NCBI GenBank assembly: GCA_012064385.1
Contig: QRDG01000397.1
Location: 254,964-318,963, forward strand
From: Puccinellia tenuiflora
Lineage: Eukaryota; Streptophyta; Magnoliopsida; Poales; Poaceae
Direction of reading: 5' to 3'
Length of the DNA stretch: 64,000 bases
Part shown: positions 1 through 11,155 of the stretch, one piece after another
Numbering within the stretch: the first letter of the stretch is position 1
Layout: each line of letters starts with the position of its first letter
Program-made: the position numbers and the translations under genes
Notes under the pieces: generated by a model
Seen by the model: only the letters and a program-made list of their open reading frames with translations
What the model was told of the DNA's origin: nothing
Databases searched by the model: none

Positions 1-436
1 TTGAAAATAGGACAGAAACATGTTGGAAGGACCTATTTGCAAAAGGTTTTCAAAAACTGGGTTCATCTGTAAGAATTCCAGATCTGGATCTGGGGATTTA
101 TTTTTGCACCGTGGTGGTTTGACACAAGAGCATGACAGGTGGGTCTCGAGGGCCCACATGTCAGTGGGTAGGCTAAAGGGAAAAAAGGGTTTTATTTGCT
201 CCAGAGGGGGCTCGAACTCGGGGCTCTCGATGAGGGACAGGGAATGGAACCAGTGCGCTGTGCTTGTGCTAGTAAGGGGATCCCGCACCTTATGTGTTAG
301 ATCCACTGTTTAACTGAAGAACACCGCGCCAGTGCAGTTTCAGGTTCAGAAATAGGGGGACGACGGCGACATGCTTGGCCGGCGGTGACCATGATCTGGC
401 GGCGCGGGTGAGGGGCTCCTGCGCGTGCAGGTGTTG

Positions 437-476
437 GTGTGCGTGTGCGTGTGCGTGTGCGTGTGCGTGTGTGTGC
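437..476. repeat. (GTGTGC)n microsatellite inside LTR K
   Basis: About six GTGTGC-type units followed by GTGTGTGTGC. It lies in the GC-rich part of LTR K and creates spurious Ala/His/Arg-rich ORFs on both strands. Confidence 0.85.
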
Positions 477-968
477 AAGCTCGTGCATGGGCTCGAGCAG
501 AGGAGAAGCACGAGCTCGAGATCGAGCTGCTCGTGCTCGTGCGTGTCGGTCTCTGCTAAACGGCAACGGGAGCGTGACGGCTCCGTCCAGAGAAGGAGGG
601 GGAGAAGGAGAGGGTAGCCAAGCGGCGGTGTGGCTGACCCAAGGCCGGAGAAGAGCGGATCAGTTGACGGAAAGACGAGGTCACCGTCGGGCAGAGGAGT
701 AGTCGCCGGCTCGAGGGAGAAAACGTCGGGGAAGAAGACGATGCACTGCCCTTGGGTCTACTTCATCTGGATCCAGCGCGTGATGACGACGACGTGGACG
801 ACCTCCTCCGCTGCTACCCCATGGCGATGACGATCCTCTCCGGCTGGTGAAGGTGGAGATGCTCTCGAGTGGGAAGAAGAGGAGCAGAGATGGAGAGGAA
901 GGGTGGCGGCGCGAGGAGGAAGAGGAGAGGCTAGGGTTAGGGGAGAGGAGAGGCGCTGCTGGTGCTGC

Positions 969-976
969 TTTATAGG
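969..976 (-). promoter_or_regulatory. TATA box of LTR K
   Basis: CCTATAAA on the minus strand, about 550 bp inside the LTR, followed downstream (leftward) by a C/T-rich leader with a CCCTAACCCTAGCC stretch. This is placed like the U3/R promoter of plant Gypsy LTRs. Inference from motif and position only. Confidence 0.45.
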
Positions 977-1529
977 GGAGGAGCGGGGCAGGTGAGATGC
1001 GGCCAGTGGTGGCGAGCTTCGGTGGCGGAAACGGCGTGGAGTCGATGGCGATAAAAGGTGAGAGCGACGTGGGTGAGGAGGACGATACCGGGCTGGGGGG
1101 GCTGGTGGGCTGCTCCTACTGGGCCAAGAAGAATAGGAAGAGAGGGATGCGGCCTGCCTACATTTTTTTCTTCCTTTTGCAATTTTCCCTTTTAACAGAA
1201 AAGGAGAGAAGAAGAAAAGAGATAAAACTAAAATAAAATTTAGGGTTTTTGATTTTTCCCCAACATAAAATGTTGGTTAAATTGCAAATCCAAAATAACA
1301 TTTTAATTTGCTTTGTCCAAAATAGTTTTTGGTTGTTAATTTATTTTGTTTTTGCAATTTAGAAATTAGGTTTTGCATGTGATAACACATGAAATCCCAA
1401 TTTATTTTTGTTAGTTTTATTTTATTTTTGCAAAACCACAAATGCAACACTCAAGATGATGTCATGATTATGCAACAATTAAATTAACCACCAAGAAAAT
1501 AAAAAGGGGATTACTTTTGGGATGTTACA

Positions 1530-2753
1530 AGAAAGAAGGGATGAAGTTCTAGCAAGACGTCAAGCTTGGGGGAGTTTCACCTAGTCTCTCTTTATTAGTC
1601 TCTTTTATCTATCTAGTCAAGGTGTGTTTTGCTTTTATCGTTTAGCTATCAATTTCGTTTAGGCTTGTGTGAGCTCATAGAGCATTATCATGTATCCCTA
1701 TTTTGTGGTTTATCAATGAATATTAAAGTATGGTGTCATCCATGGGTCTCTTGTTTTGGAGATTTATGGGTAACACTCATGCAAATGAGCATGACATATT
1801 TAGAGGTTTCAGTCACATCTTGCCTTGGACTTAATTAACTTGAGTATGTTGGACAACTGTAGGAGTATATCATCGAAATATCAAATAATAAACATGAACC
1901 ATTGTGATTAATATTATGATGATAGTGGCTTGATAAATGTTTAGGGTTGGGAGTTAGCCCATATGTGCTGTCACATGCAAAGCTTTCAACATGTTCCATT
2001 ATCTATTTAGTTGATATCATGTACTTATGTCTATGGATGCCTATCATGACGAAATAATGTGGAAATAGAGTTAAATTTAAATGAGTTTGTATAAATGGAT
2101 AGAGAGAAACCTGGGCCGCTAATCTAAGCCATGCATCATTCATGGTGGAAATTTACTTACATGCTATTTTGAACTTTCTGTGATACACCCTACAATAAAA
2201 AGCTATATCAAGTGGTAAATAAAAAGGGTGTTGAGGTTGTTCATTATGTTTGTTTGTCTTGTTGTTTTGATGTGGGCTTGATCCATATCATGGGACCAGA
2301 GGTACCCCAGTTGAGGCTGTTGATAATACCATTATTACTTACAATGATAGGTAACTTAAACTTGCTTTGTTTCCCAAGATGAGTAATCATGGTGTAGGTA
2401 CTTGTATTCAAGGGGCATGAGACATCTAACCTTTACTTTATCAAATCCACTACTCATATTTGCTTTCACATTCAACTCTAATCATTCAAATGCTTGCCAT
2501 AAAGAGCAAAAGCATGGGAAAAGGAGTATGATTCAGTTGTCCAACATACAATGGTTATTTGTTTTCAAAAGTAAGGGGTGATTGCTAGAGCTTCTACTTA
2601 TGTTGCCCTCATGTGTATGAGTTTTAGTTCATTAATCTTACATTGCAATTGAATATGATGATGATACAATGCCCGTATTTATTTATCAACCATAAGTCCA
2701 TCGATGCATGTAATGATCTATGTCCTTATTTACTCGAGGACGAGTAAAGGTTT
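1530..2753 (+). mobile_element. 3' internal region of an Athila-like Gypsy element (left copy)
   Basis: Non-coding sequence. The stretch from about 1870 to 2480 is repeated almost base for base at about 8040-8620 in the same orientation and again at about 10690-11155 inverted, so it is a family-specific 3' untranslated region. It ends in a polypurine tract and the LTR at 2768. Its own gag and 5' LTR are missing, because LTR K interrupts it at 1529/1530. The motif AAGCTTGGGGGAG also occurs early in it, at 1562. No protein can be supported here. Confidence 0.75.
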
Positions 2754-2767
2754 AAGCTTGGGGGAGT
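2754..2767 (+). promoter_or_regulatory. Polypurine tract of the left Athila-like copy
   Basis: AAGCTTGGGGGAGT directly precedes the LTR start TGATACGTG, the usual position for plus-strand DNA priming. The sister element on the minus strand has AAGCTTGGGGATGT in the equivalent place (10207-10220). Confidence 0.7.
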
Positions 2768-4419
2768 TGATACGTGCATTTTATATCATCATTTTCATAC
2801 CTTATATTATCATATGGGAATGTTATTTGCACTGTTATATCAATGTTTTGCATGTTTTAGATGATTTATGGGCCTTTCATATAAACTCCCTATTTTTGGT
2901 ATTTAATATCTGGGAGGCAGAATACCCCCTCTTTTTTGTGTCTTTATTGTTTCAGGAGTTTAGCGAACCCAAATAATTAAAGGAAAAATACCACGGTAGT
3001 TTTTCTTCAGAAGAAGGGCGATAGAAAGAAGGCCGAAGAGAGGAAGGCCACGAGGCCCAAAAGGGGTGGGCCCACGCGGCCAGGTACAGGGGCCGCGTGG
3101 GACCCACCAAACGGGGCCTCGGGCACTTCCTCGCTTGGGGCTTTTTATGTACGCCTTCGTTCTCCCCGAAAAGTGATGCCCTAATTTTTCCCCGAATTAT
3201 CTGAGGCCGTGGCGGCGGTGGAGCTCCTGATTCTCTCCGAAGGGGTTCAGATCCTACTGCTCCGGAGCTCCGAAGAGGGGGGAAATCACCGCCATCATCA
3301 TCACCTCTCCTCCTTGGCGTAGGAGGAGGTCTATACATCAACACCATCACCAAGATCATCACCATCTCCATCACCATCTCCGTGATCCACTCCGTTCCCC
3401 TCATAGTTTGAGAGTTGCTATGCCCTAGATCATTGTCTTGTGCTCCTATTCATGTTTGTGATTGGGTACTTGTCATTATTTGGTGGTGAAGTATTTATTT
3501 CAGATTGTGTTGTACCCTTTATGCAACTGATTATGATCATGTTTGCACGTTGTGAGTAGTTCCCATATGTTCCTGAGGGCATAGGATGAATTGGCAATGA
3601 TTTATATATAACATGTGTTGGTATTTTGTCAAGAGTTTTTCTTCTATGTGATTCTATGATGGTGTTGTGCCAACGTCGACTGCACAACACTTCACCTATA
3701 AGGGCTCATAGGAGAACAGCGTAGTGTAATGAATTGAGGAAGACTTGGGAGGACAAGTAAGCCTAAGATGGAGTCATGCAGTTATATTATGTGGGTAGTA
3801 GTGTTGGGGACCTTAGAGTGTAATGCTATGGTGGGACTTTGTGTCTTAATAATTCTTGTGCAGTCATTTAATTGGCTACATGATCCATCATAAGGGGTTG
3901 TAGATTATTTATTTAGCTATGCCTAGTTATGGCTCCGCCCCAAGAAGATTAAAACTTGACAAGATATGCAACGTGTTGTTTAATAAATCTCTATGCCTAG
4001 TGATATCCATGCCGCCCTCGGGAACGCTTTCCACATATAAGTTACACACCATTTGAGCTTGTCCTCTTGCCACATAGAGGATTGGGCTTTCAACTGTTAC
4101 TATTTACTTTCGACGTTTTTATTATCTTTGCAACCATACAACTGAAAATCCCAAAAACATTTGAATCTTTCATTGCTTTATTTATCATTCTTTCTAACCA
4201 ATACCTTCAGCTCCTCATGGGTTCGACAACCTTTTCTAATTGAAAGGTACTACAATTGATCTCCTGCACTTGGGAGTCATCAGTGGGGAAAAAAATTCCA
4301 CTTCTACATACTCTGCACTTGGAGGCTCAACCTATCCCATATATTATTTTCCTTTCAGGGTATCAAGAGTGCTTGTTGGCGTAGTTGAGGGAGAAACACT
4401 CTCATCAATTCCGTCATCA
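2768..4419 (+). repeat. Athila-like LTR shared by two internal regions
   Basis: The LTR starts TGATACGTG after a polypurine tract and ends near CCGTCATCA, 11 bases before a primer-binding-type sequence; the exact 3' end is uncertain by tens of bases. Its arrangement (AT-rich start, GGAGGCAGAA, a GTTTCAGGA tract, then a GC-rich part with CCCACGCGGCCAGG and GCCGCGTGGGACC) parallels the inverted LTR at 8759-10206 but with clear divergence. A 3' internal region lies to its left and a PBS plus gag to its right. It therefore serves as 3' LTR for one copy and 5' LTR for the next, the structure left by unequal recombination between tandem copies. Sabrina-like is my best family guess. Confidence 0.7.
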
Positions 4420-4749
4420 CGTGTTTTTTCTGGTGCCGTTGCCGGGGAATCATAGCTGGAAGGTTTAATCCAAGGATATCACAACAAAGTCAACTTCATC
4501 ACCAACTTGTGCTAACACCTAAGCTTGGGGAGGTTGCACCTACGTGAGCATCATCTTGTCCATCTTTACCTTCAAGCATTTTATTTTGTTCTGTTATTGT
4601 CTTGCATATCATTTTTAGATTTCGGTTTGCATTTTTTTATTTTCAGTTTTGCATTTTGTTTTGCATTAGTTAATTCGGTTTGCATTATTCAGTGTCATTT
4701 TATTTTCAGTTTTGCATAAAAAATTAAAAACACATAAAAACTTGCTAAA
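4420..4749 (+). other. Primer-binding site and gag leader of Athila-like element A
   Basis: TGGTGCCGTTGCCGGGGA at 4431-4448 is the PBS form typical of Athila-clade elements, a short distance after the LTR end. The remaining leader is T-rich and non-coding, and includes another AAGCTTGGGGAGG motif at 4521. Confidence 0.65.
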
Positions 4750-6717
4750 ATGGGTGATAGGACTAAGTTGTGTGACTACACAAATACTCCAAATGATCAA
4801 TTTATTGCTAAACCTATTACCACACCTGAGATACAAGCTGATAGCTATGAAGTAAGTCCTAGTTTGTTGAACTTGATAACTAGGGAGCAATTTGGTGGTA
4901 GTGCTGTGGAGGATGCCTCTATGCATCTTCATGATTTTGTTGAAATCTGTGACATGCAAAAATTTAAGAATGTTGAAAGTGATGTTCTAAAACTGAAATT
5001 ATTTCCTTTCTCACTTAGAGGAAAAGCTAAGGAGTGGCTGCATTCATTACCTACTGATAGCATTAAAACTTGGAATGATCTGAAAGAAGCTTTCATTAAG
5101 AAATATTATCCTCCTGTTAAAATTTTGCAAAATAGAAACAATATTCTATCTTTTAGGCAAAATGAAAATGAACATGTTGCTATGGCTTTGGATAGGATAA
5201 AACTTATGCTTAGAACTTGCCCATCACATGGAGTTAATGAATGGACCATACTACACTCTTTTTATAATGGTCTGAATTACATGTCTAGAAATATACTTGA
5301 TTCTGCTGCTGGAGGTGCTTTTATGGGAAAAACTATAGTAGAGGCTAAGAATATATTGGAAAGCATTTTGCAAAACTATAGTCAATGGCATACTGATAGA
5401 GCACCTAGTTCATCTAAGAAAGTAAACTCCATAGAAGAAACTCATGATTTGTCATCTAAGATGGATACTATTCTTGCTTTGCTTAATAAACCTAGTGTTG
5501 AAAATATTCCTTTACAAGAACTAGTTGGTAATAATTCTGAAAATATTGATGTAAAATTCATTAGGAATTATGTAAATAATGGGTATGGTAACAACAATTA
5601 TAATTCTTATAATAAACCTCCATATGTTCCCAACAATCGGCCTTTTGTTCCATATCCTAAGGCTAATGATAAATGGAAGCCTGTGTCATCAGGTAATGAT
5701 AATTTTGAGGTTAATAAAATTCTTATGGAACAAGTTGCTAGTCATAATACCATGATACAAGAGTTGAAGAAGTCTGTTGCTTCTATTAGTTCTGATATTA
5801 AAAACTTACAACTCCAAGCTGCAGGACTAGACAAAGCCCTTTCAAAACTTGCTGATAATCAAGCCACTTTATTGAGTATGTCTGCTGGAAAACCACAAGC
5901 ACCACCTGTGGTTGGATTGAATTCTATTAATATTGCTGAAAATGTTCCTCTTACTTTGGAGGAAACTCTGAATGAATTGCTAAATTATCCTGAATATCTG
6001 TTGCCTTTTATGTCTCATCTTATGGCTTTAAAAGAAGAAGTTAGTAAAACTAAACATGATGAAAGAAAAGTTGAAGAAGTTAAGATGCTTAGTGAAGTTA
6101 ATGATCCTTTGCTTGATTTAGAGAATTGTACCTTGCATGAATTAATATCTATCTTACAAAAATTTGCAAGTGATCCTTCTATTGATGCTAACCAATCTGG
6201 TTTTGGTTCCTATATTGCTAATCATGTCTTGAAAGAAAAAATTGCTAGATATAATCAAGAAGCTATGATACCACCTAAGCTTGGGGATATATGGATCCCC
6301 AAGGTGCTAGTAACTATTGGAAAAGAGACACACCATGCCATACTTGATCTAGGATCTAGTGTCTCTATTTTATCTAAAGAATTATATGAAGTACTGGAAT
6401 TAAAGAATCTTGAAAAATGCTCTGTTGAACTTGCACTTGCTGATAATACCATTAAACATGCTTTAGGAAAAGTAAGTGATGTTATGGTAGAGTTACATAT
6501 GACTTTTGTACCCGTGGATTTTCTAATCATGGATATGGAGAATAAAACCTCTATTCTTATTATTCTTGGAAGACCTTTTCTTCGTACCACAGGGGCTATT
6601 ATTGATTCAAAGGAAGGGAATGTGAAGTTTCAGTTTCCACATAAGAAATGCATGGAACACTTCCCAAGGAAGAAGGGCACAACTTTTAAGCTCCCTCATG
6701 AGCTTCATCTTCGGTAA
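4750..6717 (+). CDS. Athila-like gag-protease polyprotein (no pol)
   Basis: Intact 655-residue frame beginning at the first ATG after the leader. Residues about 75-175 form a retrotransposon gag (capsid) domain, recognisable from LRGKAKEWLHSLP and a following W-N-D-L...F-I-K-K-Y-Y segment. Residues about 330-390 are predicted helical/coiled-coil. Residues about 510-640 are a retropepsin-like protease with the active-site loop D533-L-G-S-S, the DLGxS form usual in Athila elements, and the downstream ILGRPFL flap-type motif. No zinc knuckle is visible, and no RT, RNase H or integrase follows in the next 2 kb. The element would assemble particles but depend on another element for reverse transcription and integration, as known for Sabrina-type elements. 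The frame has no stops, unlike the other retroelement genes here. Confidence 0.85.
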   Translation: MGDRTKLCDYTNTPNDQFIAKPITTPEIQADSYEVSPSLLNLITREQFGGSAVEDASMHLHDFVEICDMQKFKNVESDVLKLKLFPFSLRGKAKEWLHSLPTDSIKTWNDLKEAFIKKYYPPVKILQNRNNILSFRQNENEHVAMALDRIKLMLRTCPSHGVNEWTILHSFYNGLNYMSRNILDSAAGGAFMGKTIVEAKNILESILQNYSQWHTDRAPSSSKKVNSIEETHDLSSKMDTILALLNKPSVENIPLQELVGNNSENIDVKFIRNYVNNGYGNNNYNSYNKPPYVPNNRPFVPYPKANDKWKPVSSGNDNFEVNKILMEQVASHNTMIQELKKSVASISSDIKNLQLQAAGLDKALSKLADNQATLLSMSAGKPQAPPVVGLNSINIAENVPLTLEETLNELLNYPEYLLPFMSHLMALKEEVSKTKHDERKVEEVKMLSEVNDPLLDLENCTLHELISILQKFASDPSIDANQSGFGSYIANHVLKEKIARYNQEAMIPPKLGDIWIPKVLVTIGKETHHAILDLGSSVSILSKELYEVLELKNLEKCSVELALADNTIKHALGKVSDVMVELHMTFVPVDFLIMDMENKTSILIILGRPFLRTTGAIIDSKEGNVKFQFPHKKCMEHFPRKKGTTFKLPHELHLR

Positions 6718-8758
6718 ACAACAAGTAAGTAAGCCTAGCTATATGGCTATAAAGAAAGCGTTTTACGGGAGGCAACCCAGTTGTTTTTATTTGGATTTTC
6801 TTTATGTCCACTTGCTGTAACAAGAGATTGTTTTCTTAGCTTAGTTTCTGGAATTTTTAATAAAGTGCCAAGTTTTACCTATTTTGGTTTGAAAAAGTTG
6901 CTACTTCTATTCGGAGATTTTATTCCTGCACGAAGTCTGTGCACGGTTTGATTTTTCTTTACTATTCTGTAATTCCGATTGAGCTGAGATTTTAACTGTT
7001 ACTGCAAATTTTCATCCTCTATATGCCTGAATGTTTTTAGAATTTTTTGATGAGTTTAAGTAGGACAGAAAAATATGTTTTTCTGCTGCTGTTTTTCTGG
7101 ACAGATTCTGTCCCATATTGTTTTATGCATAAGTTTGAACTTTTGGTTGAATATTTTTGATCCAATTGAGTTTATGAGTAGGCATACAACATTATACACT
7201 CTCTGATCATTCATATGAATTTTAGTCCATGGATTATATGCAGCAAGAAGCCTATTTGTTTATCTCTACTAATATCACCCCACAGAAAAGAAATGTGAGA
7301 AACAGTGTTTTGAAGTTTTTTCACAGGGATTGGAGGAGATGCACCATGAGTTATCCAAGTATGGTGAAAAACATAAGCTTGGGGATGTGGAGAACATCCC
7401 CACTGAACCAACATACTCTCGGTTTGCACACGTCTAACTTCTGTTTTTCATTTGAAACACTTTATCGCATAAACTTGGAGCGTCTTTTTGTTTGTTTTTG
7501 CCTTGATTTTTATTTTGTGAGACCACCACACTATCATTTATATATGAGAAAGCTACTGGAAATATGGGTTGAAATATCTTGCATGCTTTTATTGTATTGG
7601 TAAAAGGGATGTCTAAGTTGATTTTTAATGACACATATAGTTGCATAATTCATGAGCTTCTTTATGAGTAATAATTTGCAAATGCTTTATCATGAGCTAT
7701 CTTTTATTCATGTTTTGATGCTGTATGTTATTTCACCTTGTTTGACATGAATTAGTTAGTTCTATGGACACTCATGCATGCATCTAGATGGTCATCTTTC
7801 TCCCTTTTGCTAGCCCAAAAATTCCAACAAGTAAAAACTTGTTTCCAACACCCTCAACCCAAGTTTTTCCAGTGAGTCCACCATATCTACCTATTAGCTT
7901 TATGCTATACCAAGTATGTTTACCATGTTATTTGTGTTATATATACCTATAAATGAAAATTATTATGTTATTTATTGTAATGGGAAAAGTTGGTTAAAAA
8001 GCTCTCGCGAACTTGATGCACACTTTATTTTTATTGCATTTAATAAACATGAACCATTGTGATTAATATTATGATGATAGTGGCTTGATAAATGTTTAAG
8101 GTTGGGAGTTAGCCCATATGTGCTGTCACATGCAAAGCTTTCAACATGTTCCATCATTTATTTAGTTGATATCATGTACTTTTGTTTATGGATGCCTATC
8201 ATGGTGAAATAATGTGGAAATAGAGTAAGTTTAAATGAGTTTATATAAATGGTTAGAGAGAAACCTGGGCCGCTAATCTAAGCCATGCATCATTCATGGT
8301 GGAAATTTACTTAGATGCTATTTTGAACTTTCTGTGATACACCCTACAATAAAAAGCTATATCAAGTGGTAAATAAAAAGGGTGTTGAGGTTGTTCATTA
8401 TGTTTGTTTGTCTTGTTGTTTTGATGTGGGCTTGATCCATATCATGGGACAAGAGGTACCCCAGTTGAGGCTCTTGATAATACCATTATTACTTACAACG
8501 ATAGATAACTTAAACTTGCTTTGTTTCCCAAGATGAGTAATCATGGTGTAGGTACTTGTATTCAAGGGGCATGAGACATCTAACCTTTACTTTATCAAGG
8601 CCACTACTCATATTTGCTTTCACATTTAACTTTAATCATTCAAGATGCTATGATAGGGGAATGAGAGCTTGACACCAAGTATTACCATTGCAATCAATAA
8701 CTCAAGTATAATAGTTTGGAGGATAGATGAAACTTATGCATGTTTTACCTCTACTCAT
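6718..8758 (+). mobile_element. Non-coding 3' half of Athila-like element A
   Basis: No protein-coding frame can be supported. It begins with a short GCGTTTTACGGGAGGCAACC segment often seen after gag in such elements. It contains AAGCTTGGGGATGT at 7375 followed by its own inverted complement (a small stem with ACATCCCC). From about 8040 it matches the left copy at 1870. It breaks off at 8758, where a minus-strand LTR starts. The last 120 bases (8640-8758) match the inverted copy at about 10525-10645, so 8758/8759 is an insertion boundary within the family's 3' internal region. The candidate target duplication is CTCAT at 8754-8758; its partner is not in the window. Confidence 0.7.
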
Positions 8759-10206
8759 TGATAACCCCCAAGAGCAGGGGATCACTGTAGCACCTCTCAA
8801 TGTGGAAGTAAGGTATCGATCCGCAGGAGCAAGAAGGAAAAGTTATCTATTCCCTACAACTAAAGTGTCACAAGTTTTAGTTGATTATGCACTAAACAAG
8901 TTTATAGAACAAGGTGGTTGAGTTAATGGATGGAAGTTTGATGTAACAAAACAGGAGCGTAAAAGTTTCCCAATCCTCTTCAATGCAAGAGGACAAGACA
9001 AAGGTGTAAACGGTGCTTGGAAATAAGGCCTAGGGATCATACTTTCACTAGTGGACACTCTCAACAATAATAATATAATTGAATACATAGATAATTCCTC
9101 CTCATTATGCTACTCTGAATTAATTTCTGGTTGGATAAAGAACACCAATCCATTATGTAGGGCTACAAAAAGCACACCTTAAAGTTCGTATTCCACATCT
9201 ATGGACACTTCATGCGGTCACTATTCGCATCCAAAGATAGTACTAACAAACACCACAATATCATAGAGACACCCAACACAAATAATAACTCATGATAAGT
9301 ATTCATGTAATCTTTAGCCTAAGAGCCACACACGGTGCACGCACTGTCAACTTCACACCATGGGACAAAGGTGACTCCGGCAATCACATAAATAAAACCA
9401 CTTGAGTAGCATAATTCATAAGATAAAGAAGAGTACCATCTATGGATTCAACTAGATTACAAAGCTCATGATCACATAAAGATCACACCATGGGAGAGAG
9501 AGATAAACCACATAGCTACCGGAATGAGCCTTCAGCCCCGAGGGAGACTACTCCCCCTTCATCATGGAGATGAGGAGCTTGATGGAGAGGTTGATGAAGA
9601 GGTGCAGCCCGGAGTGGAGACGATCTTGCTGTAGATGTTGATGATGATCACGCCGGAGGGGGGTGGAGCCCTCCGGAGGTGGATTCTAGCGGTGTTTCCC
9701 CCCTCCGATCTTCTCCGGCGGCAGCCCTCCGCCTCTCTGTTTCTGGTTTTGCGTTTCTCCGCCGCCTCCCGCTGGAAAACGTCGGGGGACCTTTTATATA
9801 GGCGTTTTTAGGTCACGAGGATGCTTCTGGGCGAAGGATCGATGCAAATGGGGCCACGAGGGCCAAATTGGATTGGCCCACACGGTCTGGTACTGTAGCC
9901 GCGTGGGACCCCCCTTTTGGTCCTCCGGCCTCCGTTCGTTGACTTCTTTCGCTCCTAAATCTTCTCCTTCCAAAATAATGGCCCCCCTAAATTTATAGCT
10001 TATTATGACGTCGTTAAGGTCCTGAAACAAATAAAGAAAGAAATAGGGATTTTCTGCCTCCGCAGGATTAATTCCATATAAAGGGGAAATCATTATAAAT
10101 TACCAAAAATCATTAAATAACAGTAATATACCCCTTATATGATGCAAATATGAATGGAATATAACTATTATAGTGCAAAGTTCATGTATGCATTTTAGAT
10201 GCATCA
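8759..10206 (-). repeat. Athila-like LTR, opposite orientation (element I, 3' LTR)
   Basis: On the minus strand the LTR runs from TGATGCATC at 10206 to GGGTTATCA at 8759, so both ends carry the TGAT...ATCA pair. A polypurine tract (10207-10220) lies just upstream on the minus strand, making this a 3' LTR whose internal region lies to the right. It shares layout with the LTR at 2768-4419 but is diverged, so it belongs to a related subfamily. Confidence 0.75.
9791..9803 (-). promoter_or_regulatory. TATA box of LTR I
   Basis: Minus-strand CCTATATAAAAG about 400 bp into the LTR, next to GC-rich leader sequence. A consensus TATA box at the expected position. Confidence 0.55.
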
Positions 10207-11155
10207 ACATCCCCAAGCTTAACTCATGCTCGTCCTCGAGTATGAAAGTGATAAAACTAACAAGAACTTTGCAATATAATCACAACATGGATATACAAGA
10301 TGATTGCTACTGCTACATAAAGTCAAATGATTCATTATTTCAAAGAAGTAGCAATATGCAAACAGTTTATAAAGTGATATCAAGTATTCAATGAAAAGAT
10401 GATCAATGATAGTTCACAAAGTGCAACATAAAAGATAGTACTATGGACATTCTTACTTTTGCATACTTGTGGTCCATAGAGTGTAGAAAATGTGAATATA
10501 AAAGGTGGACACTTTGGAAAAGATGTATAAATAAGTAGAGGTAAAGCATGCATAAGTTTCATCTATCCTCCAAACTATTCTACTTAAGTTATTGAATGCA
10601 ATGGTAATACTTGGTGTCAAGCTCTCATTCCCCTATCATAGCATCTTGAATGATTAAAGTTGAATGTGAAAGCAAATATGAGTAGTGGCCTTGATAAATT
10701 AAAGGTTAGATGTCTCATGCCCCTTGAATACAAGTACCTACACCATGATTATTCAACTTGGGAAACAGAGCAAGTTTAAGTTATCTATCATTGTAAGTAA
10801 TAACGGTATCATCAAGAGTCTCAACTGGGGTACCTCTTGTCCCATGATATGGATCAAGCCCATATCAAAACAACAAGACAAACAAACATAATGAACAATC
10901 TCAACACCCTCTTTATTTACCACTTGATATAGCTTTTTATTGTAGGGTGTATCACAGAGAGTTCAAAATAGCATGTAAGTAAATTTCCACCATGAATGAC
11001 GCATGGCTTAGATTAGCGGCCCAGGATTCTCTCTGACCATTTATACAAACTCATTTAAACTTAACTCTATTTCCACATTATTTTGTCATGATAGGCATCC
11101 ATAGACAACAGTACATGATATCAACTAAATAGATAATGGAACATGTTGAAAGCTT
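10207..11155 (-). mobile_element. 3' internal region of Athila-like element I, truncated
   Basis: Inverted copy of the 3' internal region seen at 1870-2480 and 8040-8758, with the family's CTCGAGGACGAGC...AAGCTTGGGGATGT segment next to the LTR. It stops at the AAGCTT at about 11150-11155; in the other copies that hexamer is followed by TGCATGTGACAGC (on this strand), here by Gypsy integrase sequence. Non-coding. Confidence 0.75.

Larger units (their letters stand above)
1..1529 (-). repeat. Element K: partial Gypsy-type LTR
   Basis: Read on the minus strand, an LTR begins at 1529 with TGTAACATCCC and runs left off the window. It starts AT-rich (about 1529-1200) and becomes GC-rich with a TATA motif near 969-976, the composition seen in long Gypsy LTRs. 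No start-codon ORF in it looks like a protein; the short frames here are low-complexity products of a GT-rich microsatellite. The right flank (1530 on) is Athila-like sequence, so 1529/1530 is the outer edge of an insertion whose other end lies outside the window. It begins with the same bases as LTR J at 55831 but diverges afterwards, so I treat it as a different family. Confidence 0.65.

Noticed and set aside
20..702. Several short overlapping frames rich in Ala, Arg, His and Cys on both strands
   Set aside because: They come from the GT-rich microsatellite and GC-rich part of LTR K; no domain, start context or codon bias supports a gene.
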